64,000 nt of DNA from contig CAIIXF020000001.1 of NCBI GenBank assembly GCA_903813345.2, forward strand, positions 36,425,366 to 36,489,365, in the 5' to 3' direction. This stretch comes from Owenia fusiformis (Eukaryota > Annelida > Polychaeta > Sabellida > Oweniidae). Both the position numbers and the translations under genes were made by a program. The notes under the pieces were generated by a model that was given only the letters and a program-made list of their open reading frames with translations, searched no databases and was not told where the DNA came from. Shown here one piece after another: positions 51,501 through 60,500 of the stretch (positions within the stretch are counted from its first letter, which is position 1; each line of letters begins with the position of its first letter).

Positions 51501-54500
51501 CACAAAGTTGTCTTTTCTTTAATATGCAAGAGCTCCACGAGCCCATTCTCCAGCTGAATGTGAAGCAATTACTGTTGAGTATGCAATCTCTCTGTTCAAT
51601 CATTCTAGGACACTTATAACCCAATGTTTCAGGTTTTCGCAGCAATTCCCTTCTCCTTCTTTGTCTATGGGTGCTACCTGATCTGGTGCACTGAAAACAA
51701 AACGATAACAAAAGAGCACGTACAGTATGGCTGATTTTAGACAGTCATTTCTCACATGACTAACAAAGATACGGCCATCTTTACCCCATGCAAGATATTG
51801 CCATCTTTCATCTTAAAAAGTCACACGTGCAAGATGAGATTTACTTATGACATCACAGGTTTAAAAACATCATCAGCATGACAACGGATACACAGTTACT
51901 ATGTGTTGTGAAAGATATAGAGTTCTTTCTGGGCATAAATACAGTGGTTTTTATTAAAACAATATGTTTTCTTTCAAGTGAAGTACCCATGATGATAAAA
52001 ATATCAATTGAACAATTCGAAAAATTATGAATAGGGACCCCATGTCAATATTTTTTCAAAATATTAAAACCTATTTACTCAAAAGAGGATCTTCTTGCAT
52101 GAAAAGATTATTCAACAAGGGGTCAAAAACATCATCAAAAATATAGTATTGTAAAATTGAGAAAAACAAGATCCTCTTTTTAGAAAATAAGCCTGATATT
52201 TTGCCAAGGTGGAGCCCTAGCCCCTAATCCATGATTTTTCAGAGAGTTGGATTTATATTTTACTATCATGGGGACTTCACTTGAAAGAAAACATGTTGTT
52301 TTAATAAAAATGGCCAGAAAGTACTCATGGTGAAAGATATGACTGCCTAAAATCACTTGCCATACTGCACATGGAACTTTCACGAGTGTTGTCCCAGGAG
52401 TGTTGTACGAAATGTAACAATCGATCATAGCAAATATTTTCAGAGAAAAGAACAATTTGCAAATAATCATTAACATAGGACTAACTTGCTTGCAATTAGA
52501 CCAGTCAGACCATAACGAAAGAACACAATCCTTTTCACACGCTACGAAACACACCACTGTTCTCAAGGGCCTGTGCTTGGGATCACATAAACTGGTATTA
52601 ACTTCGAGTCTAGTTTCCATATTTATGCATCTGAAACATAAATATTTCACAAAGGAATCATAGGGATTTCCAGTAATTATCTTATCGTGAGAGATCATGA
52701 GATTTATGGAGATCTACTTCTTGTTTGGAAATGAGCATATAGTAGACCTTGCAACTTGCATCTACTGGTCAAGTAACAGTTTTATAAGATGTCCATCTAG
52801 TAATATAATGAAATATGATATAATATATGATATGATATGATATAATATAATATGATATAATTTAATATTGGCCCTCATTATAAAACCTATAATCAATTCA
52901 TCCTTGTAAAGGCCTCAATTTCTAAATCAAGGGAGGCTATGCCCGCTAACCAGACGGAACAACGTAACTAGTATTAACCTAAATGAGCTGATTTGTTTTC
53001 CCTCTCCGCAAGGTACATCTCCAGTGTCACATGGCGTTGTACCAGTAACCTCCCATATGTAATTTATACATCCCAATTCACATGGTCTCGTTTCCTCCAA
53101 CTGCAAATAAATATTACATTAATGATATACAGGACTTGCTTGAACCAGAAACATATAAAAAGTATTATATGTCTCTGCTGGAACCCCGCTTGAACCATGT
53201 GCTTTGAAAGCCCATGCTTGAACTAAGACACTACTTTGCAATATTGAGAAGATGCAACATTTTATGGATGATCGTGGCCATTAAACGGAGGTTATCTAAT
53301 CCTACTATCACACCAAACTAGTTCTCACTACGTTCTCGAAAACGGGCTTCAACTGTGTACGAACGGACTGAACGTACTTAGAACCGTTTGGGGTCTATTT
53401 ACAAACTTCATCGAACGTACTCGAATGGATAGGTCCTCTAGAACTTAGAACATGCTCAAAATGTTCTCGTGGTCGTCACGTTCTACAATTAGAACGAGTG
53501 ACAACGTACTATCGACGAGCTGGACGTAATACGTAATAAGTCGTATTTCAATCCTACTAGGGACGTTTTTACAACGAGTTGAACCGTCTGATGACGTATT
53601 GAGAACGAGGTAGAACTAATTGCAAACGGGTTTAAACTGATTAAGAACGTATTAAAGACTGCTTATGAACGAGTTAGAATTTTGAATCGATTCAAAATTC
53701 GATGGCGACCATACCGTTCTGTAATCAGATCATGATGACCTTCTAGACTAAGGGACCGTTATACAACGTTGCACACCGACGTGGTGCGACCTGAACGAAC
53801 TGCGAATGAGATGGACGTATTGAAGACTGTTTATGAACGAAGTAGCTAATTATTTTGGACATATTTCCCGACCACAGCCAGATTGAGCCTGTTTTACGAC
53901 GTTTTCGTAGGACTGGCAAGAACGGGTAAGAACTGGTTTTTGTGATAGGGGGGGGGTAACCAAGACACTTTGTATCAATAGCCATTGGCCATTTAAGTCC
54001 TTTTCATCCTGCAAAGATATGCCTCTCTTTAGTATCATAAACCCATGTTTTTCCAATTCTTTTATGGAAGGAAATAATGGTGGTAATTGCAAAATTCAAA
54101 AACAAATTAATAAAGATAAGAAAATGTCATGTAAACCCTATCTGGTTCCACTGGAGGGCATGTTTTCCCATCATCTCCATATAGAGCAATGATCGTTCTT
54201 GTCCTTTTTTGTTGGGAGGTGCCGCAATTCTCTACGTCACAGTCAGACCAACTTGACCAGTGAGAGAAGCTACATTTTGTTGGACATTCTACATAACACG
54301 CCTCTTTGAAATATTCTAAAGAAGAATAGACTTTACATTAGCTTAAAAGTAAGAAACTAAGTTTGTATTCGCGAATGCAACTAACACCTGTCGGCTACCG
54401 AAATAACCTACTATTTTATTGGAAACTCATTTAAATATGAATAGTACCTTCCACTATTCCATTTATATTTAAATGAGTTTCCAATAAAATACTAGGTTAA

Positions 54501-57500
54501 TCCGGTAGCCGACAGGTGTAAGATGCATTCGCGAATACAAGGTTAGCTTGTATTCGCGAATGCAACTAAGGTTAGCTTGTCATCTTTGAACTCTGTGGTT
54601 ATTTCTCTCTGTTTAATTCGGAAGCCGACAGCCGAAAGTTAACCTATTAATTTTTAATAAATTAACCCGACATTCTGAAGTTTGAAGAATATATATTTAT
54701 CAATAATAAAAACAATTGCTTTGCCTATTTTGCTACAATGTGACCAAGAGTATTTTCGTCCCATATCGTCCACACACACTATGCTCTGTATTTTGATACC
54801 AGCCCCACATGTGTGAGAGATTCCATTGGTGTGATTTCCTTCTAAGATGCAGCTGGACCAGTTTCCCAGACCAATAGCAGTGTAATCGGTACATACACAT
54901 GGTAACTTTTCTGACAGTGAATGCCATTCACAAACCCTGTTCATCTTTATACCAGCTGAAAATAGATAAAACATCAATATGATACAGATCTAAAATGCAT
55001 TTTACGATGATAATGAATTAAAGTAAATGTTACATGCCATCGGGACTACAGAGTACAGACATGAGGTAGATGGTCGTCTGAGTGCCTAGATACGACATGT
55101 GAGCTATCATTGATGGCGAATGATTGGATATCCATTCAAACATGACCGTGCTCTATTCGAAATTCTCAACCAATCAGAATGCAGCATAGCCAATATAGAA
55201 CGTTCTCTAATTCTCCATAGATGCACGACCATGCTCTATTCAATCTGCAATTTGCATTGTTTTGAGTGACGTCACATCTCAGCTGCACATCTGGGGCTCT
55301 GTCCGGGGATAGCTGTTCTTTTTTACTCCCTCCGTAACTACTGTAACTATTTAACTATGGCTGACTTCAAGTTTGCAGTCGGTGAACTAGTCTTACTTAA
55401 CGGGGAGTAAAATAGAACAGCCCAAACAAATTCTAAAATTTTTCCGGCCGACTTCAGAATCTTGACAGCATGCGTATTCTTCCTTCATGCCCGTTCCACA
55501 GACACGGCTTTTACTAATTTTTATGTTTGAATCGGAATAAATAATGATAGGCCATTCAATATGGTGAAATTCAGCACTCGTTGGACAGAATGTTAGTACA
55601 AATGCACTCACCTTCGGTTCGTGCTTTGTACAACATTCTGTCCAACTCGTGCTGAATTTCACCATATTGAATGGCCTATCATTATTTATTCCTTAAACAT
55701 CAAATCAAATGGACTTTCTGAAAGATTAAACTTTATAAAGTGTATTAGTAAACATCTATCTCATGAGTTCCCTCAAATGTACATTCTGCCAGCTTGAATG
55801 TTTCATTTAAAAGTACAGTTTCAACTACTAGATAGTAATGTTTTACCGTTTGATGGGCCATTTTTATTCATTCAACAAACAACCTACCGACAGCTGTCCT
55901 CGTTCGTGTTTTATATCCTCCACACTTCTCGATACAATGACTAAACTGTGACCATTCTGACAAAGGACAGACCTGACCACACTTGACATGGCATTCTCTG
56001 TGAGTAACAGGAGCAATATGGTTGAATTGCAAACAATGATACTCTGGAACAATTTTTCCAGATTTTGTTTGACATGTTACATCTGCAAAGCATAAATGAG
56101 TGGAATTAGTAAAAAGAACCAAAGGTATTTCAGTAAACTAGGGGAAAGTATTTCACTGGTGGTATCTGATCTATATTTTTTTTTAAAAACTGTCATTGGT
56201 ATACATGTAAAATGCACAGTTTTCAGTCCATCACTATTGATGCAACAACACCACTATGTTTATTAGCCGATGATGCAATAACACCAATGTTCTGATGCAA
56301 AAACGCCAATATAATGTATCATTATTATTAATCGTTATCATAATTATCATTATGTTCTGTTTACATGTGTTAGTCAGTACATGAATAAAACGTATTTTGC
56401 TTGTTTTTTAATGTATTTGTCTTTATCAAAGTTAAAAGGATATACAGGCCACGATATACAAAGTAAAAGAATGTGATTTAATCACATGATATTGTCGTAC
56501 ATGTACATTTAAGTTAACTAAGTAAAGTAAATCACTTTCTAAATGACATCTGTGTTCGGAGGGTGTCCCAAATTTTGAAACTACTTTGAACTAGACAACT
56601 AAACTTAAAATTTAGGTGGATCGCCCAATTCGTTCGAATACCATTGGTCCGAATCCTATTTGTCAATAATGCGTGGAATAAAACATTGCGTTGATTGATT
56701 ATTGAGTAAAATAGATTTCCTGCTTAGCCGTGTTTGTTGGAAATATTACGTTAAGCTTTTTACACTTTTTATTCTTCGGTCAAGTCAACATTTATTATGT
56801 TGGTCTGATTTTTTCAAAGAAACTCAACAGATATCAGCCATTTTTGTTGTTGTATATCCTTTGATCATATGTTTATAAATGTGTATACTTGGTAGATGTA
56901 TGCATGCATTAACTTCAGAAAAAGTTCACCTAGGTATAAAAGAGTATAAAATGAAGGTTAAGCGACACGTTTTTAAGATGTACAAGAATGTCCAATATAA
57001 TATTACGACCCCTGAGATTAGTATATACCGCTCTCAATTTACCCTTTTGGAAGCTAAATCCTATCACTTATGTATACCTTTATACTCAGTCGGGGAGAAC
57101 GAATCCATAGAGAACAATACTTCTACATATGCGCGCCATGCAAGATTCTCATAAAACGTGTAACTTAACTTACTAATTAAGTCAATTACACGTTTTTGAC
57201 ATAGATGAAGAAATCATCCCATCAACATGATTTTTTAAATGTTCTCCGATAACACTCACGGATGTTAAACTGTTCTTGTTATATTTTGATAAACAGTGTT
57301 AACGTACATTTACTCATTTATCACCGTTCCACAGCTTGATGATAAATATTCTCCAATATCTCGCCATGGGAGGACATTATCCAAAGCTGGTTATATTATC
57401 CTGAAAATTAAATGTCAATCTGGTCACATTGAATCATATTTTTGAGATATATATTTTGAAGTATTTCGTAATTGACAAAAACCTAGTTATTTTGACGGTA

Positions 57501-60500
57501 CAGTCAGTGTAAAGACTTCATGTATTGTTTTTAATGGCAGATGGTGACATTTTGCACATTATGCCTTTTTTATTATTTTATAGATGTCATGGTGATATTT
57601 TTCTCTTTCAATAAGTTGAAACTATGTAACTAATAGAATTTATAAGTTACGCAATTTTCAGAGATCTACTGTTAAAATAAATATCAGGGGTATGATTAGA
57701 ATATCTTACAGCAAACAAAAATAACATGGAAATAATTGAAAAGTTTCAAAATTTCTCAAAATATGGATATTTTTGTAAAATAAACGGGAAAAGTTGCCTA
57801 TTTCTAATGAAAGTCCTGGATATTCAATATTTTTTTGTGTTGATTCCCTCGATTTTTTACATGTAACTACTGTATGGCTGTATTGTCTGTAACGACTTTC
57901 TCATATAACATTGGAATCAAAGAGCTTTTGGATTTGTAAAATATTATTTCATGCCTATGTGGCAACTTGAAAATAAAGAACAAAATTACAACCGAGAAAA
58001 AAAAATCTCGCCATGTTTACCGATAACAAATGATGTATGTCCACCACTTTGAATGATAGCCGGAGTAAGGGAAACAGATTAGGTATTATTGGGTTACTGC
58101 AGTTTGTCATGTTAAAGGCGATCGAACTAGCCTATGTAATGGAACAACTTTCAGTACATCTGAAATTATACGATTAATTTTAATAGTCTAGGAACGCTCA
58201 TGGTAGGGTTTGACAATATGCCATAAATTGGTGTTGTTGCATCATTGCTCAAATCTAGAGGAGTGTTTTTGCATCTTCGGTTTGGTGTTGTTGAATCAAT
58301 AATTAGGAACTAAAACCGTGAATTTATCGCTTCTTGATGATGCAATATGTATACAAATGACAATTTTTTTAAAAATATAGATCGTGCACTAACTACACGT
58401 GTATGGTTTAAGGATTTAAGACTTGGACTCAGTGCATTGTGTGCTGAACCATTCCACGAAGATGATGTTTCCAAATCTTTGCATGACCCCGCATTGGGAA
58501 TTATGGCGATCTTATACAGCGGAACACTTTTTAATATTTCTAAGTAGTGCGATGTATTTTCTCACTTCTTATTTGAATGCCCACTCCACATCTGTTTTTC
58601 CTGCTGTACAATATACATTTTGACCAACTTTCATCAACCCATCTATAGTCATCACAAGGTGGCATATTGCATAATCTCACGAGATCTCCGTCAGGACAAC
58701 CTTTACCTCCCCATTGGGCACTTCGAATGGTATGCCTTTCTCTATGTTGAAAAGGAATTGATTTTCCATCTATACAAAGAAAGAGTTGAATTCAAACATG
58801 ACTGTTATTGTCGATTCTATTCTTGATGATGATATTAACAGCTGGATAAAATGAGTTCGTCTGTGTATGTAAGTATTAAGATCAAATCTTGAAATTGATT
58901 TATCTACAGATAAGGTCATGTTTGATTTTTACCGTATACACAACCAGATGGACATGGAATCCATTCACTGAATTCCGAAGTCAGACAATTTACGGGACAT
59001 CGAACTTTGCAGTTTTCCTCTAGAGTCTCGCCATGATGTTTGTAACACCTGATAAATGAAAACGGCAAATATTTCAATACCATATCTAAATCTTTATGTC
59101 AAATCAATACACACAGAGTTTCCCAAAACATTGTGCGAGAGAAACACGAAATAACTCTTTAAGTGATGAAGGAATATTCTTGAAATTTAGTCATCCGACA
59201 GAAAATTAACTATTGTAAACATCTCAAAGTTCACCAAATAACTTTGTTAAGTTTTAGGGGAAAAAGTGGTCTGTGCCATCATCCATATTTCAATGTTTTC
59301 ATAATTATCATCATGATCATAAATACCAGGTAACTCTGTTTAATGTTAGAGAAAAACTTCTTTAAGTACCATCACCTATTTAGGACTATTTACTATGTTT
59401 GTAATTGAATTCAATTCTGAATCGATCATGATGGAGGTGACCAAGGCGTGCCATCTAAAATGTCAAAGGAAGGGGTGCGTTAATTGGCAAATACCCCCAT
59501 GGTCAAAATGAATCATTCTTGGGTGTAGCATGAAGAATAGAATGTCATATAATTCTTTGAAAATATTAAAGTGGTTGGGCACACATAGGCTGAGATGGGG
59601 TCATTTAGTTCAGTAAGGTTGTATTGACTTACGTAGGGCTGAGCATCATTGACTTAACACGAGAATATCAGCATATCCCAGGTCATTGGCTTCCATTGAT
59701 TATCACAAAAATACCAAAAAACACAATGACCTGAATTGATTGCAAACTTAATAATTTCACAATATGACACAAATGGTTTATCTCATCAAATGTGCAAATA
59801 TGTTTGCAATCGATTCAGGTGATACTTTAAATTAAAACGTTTTTCATCATTTTTTCCCTTCAAAATTGCTATAGAAAAATGCACCAAAAACAACTTTTAC
59901 ACTTTTCAAATACTAGTATCATACAATTTTGTAAAACCAAAGATTATACTACAAGTATTATATTTTACTATTAAGTAATATATTTGGATAAGATGAATGG
60001 ATGCGTAGGATGCAAAGGATTTTGATAGACACAAAAATACTTCCTGGTTTGGAATCCATGCCTCTACACTCCATGATTGAATTATGACCCTCATAAGTGG
60101 CCTACATATCAATACGGTGCTGAGTATAGGTCAACAAGATACTAGTGTGTATATAAATGTAATAATAAAAGCAGTATACTCATTTTGAAAAATCAGATGA
60201 ATTAATTATTTTTCATGGAGAGATCATAATGGAGAGTGTACTACTTCCTTTCTCAGGAAGAAATTTGCAAATTCTTATGGATTTTCAACTGCTAATATTG
60301 ATGTAAAAAGGGGGAAATAGTTATTCCCGTCTCATTCGGGTACAATTTTTGGGACACTCTGTATATGTATCGAACCTGTTGGTTTACGCCTATTAAGATC
60401 ATAATATCTTAATCATATGAACCATATTTAACATATGTATATATGGGATGATCAATAAATAAGGTAAAAGTATCTGGTATTTTGAAAATATTGGTCCAAA

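Noticed and set aside
55393-55665. TSP1-like frame as an additional THSD7-like exon
   Set aside because: It lacks the W-x-x-W motif, would break the phase of the neighbouring exons, and lies on one arm of a palindrome.
58347-58826. Three + strand frames
   Set aside because: Antisense shadows of the THSD7-like exon 58769-58566, which has a clear TSP1 reading and splice sites.
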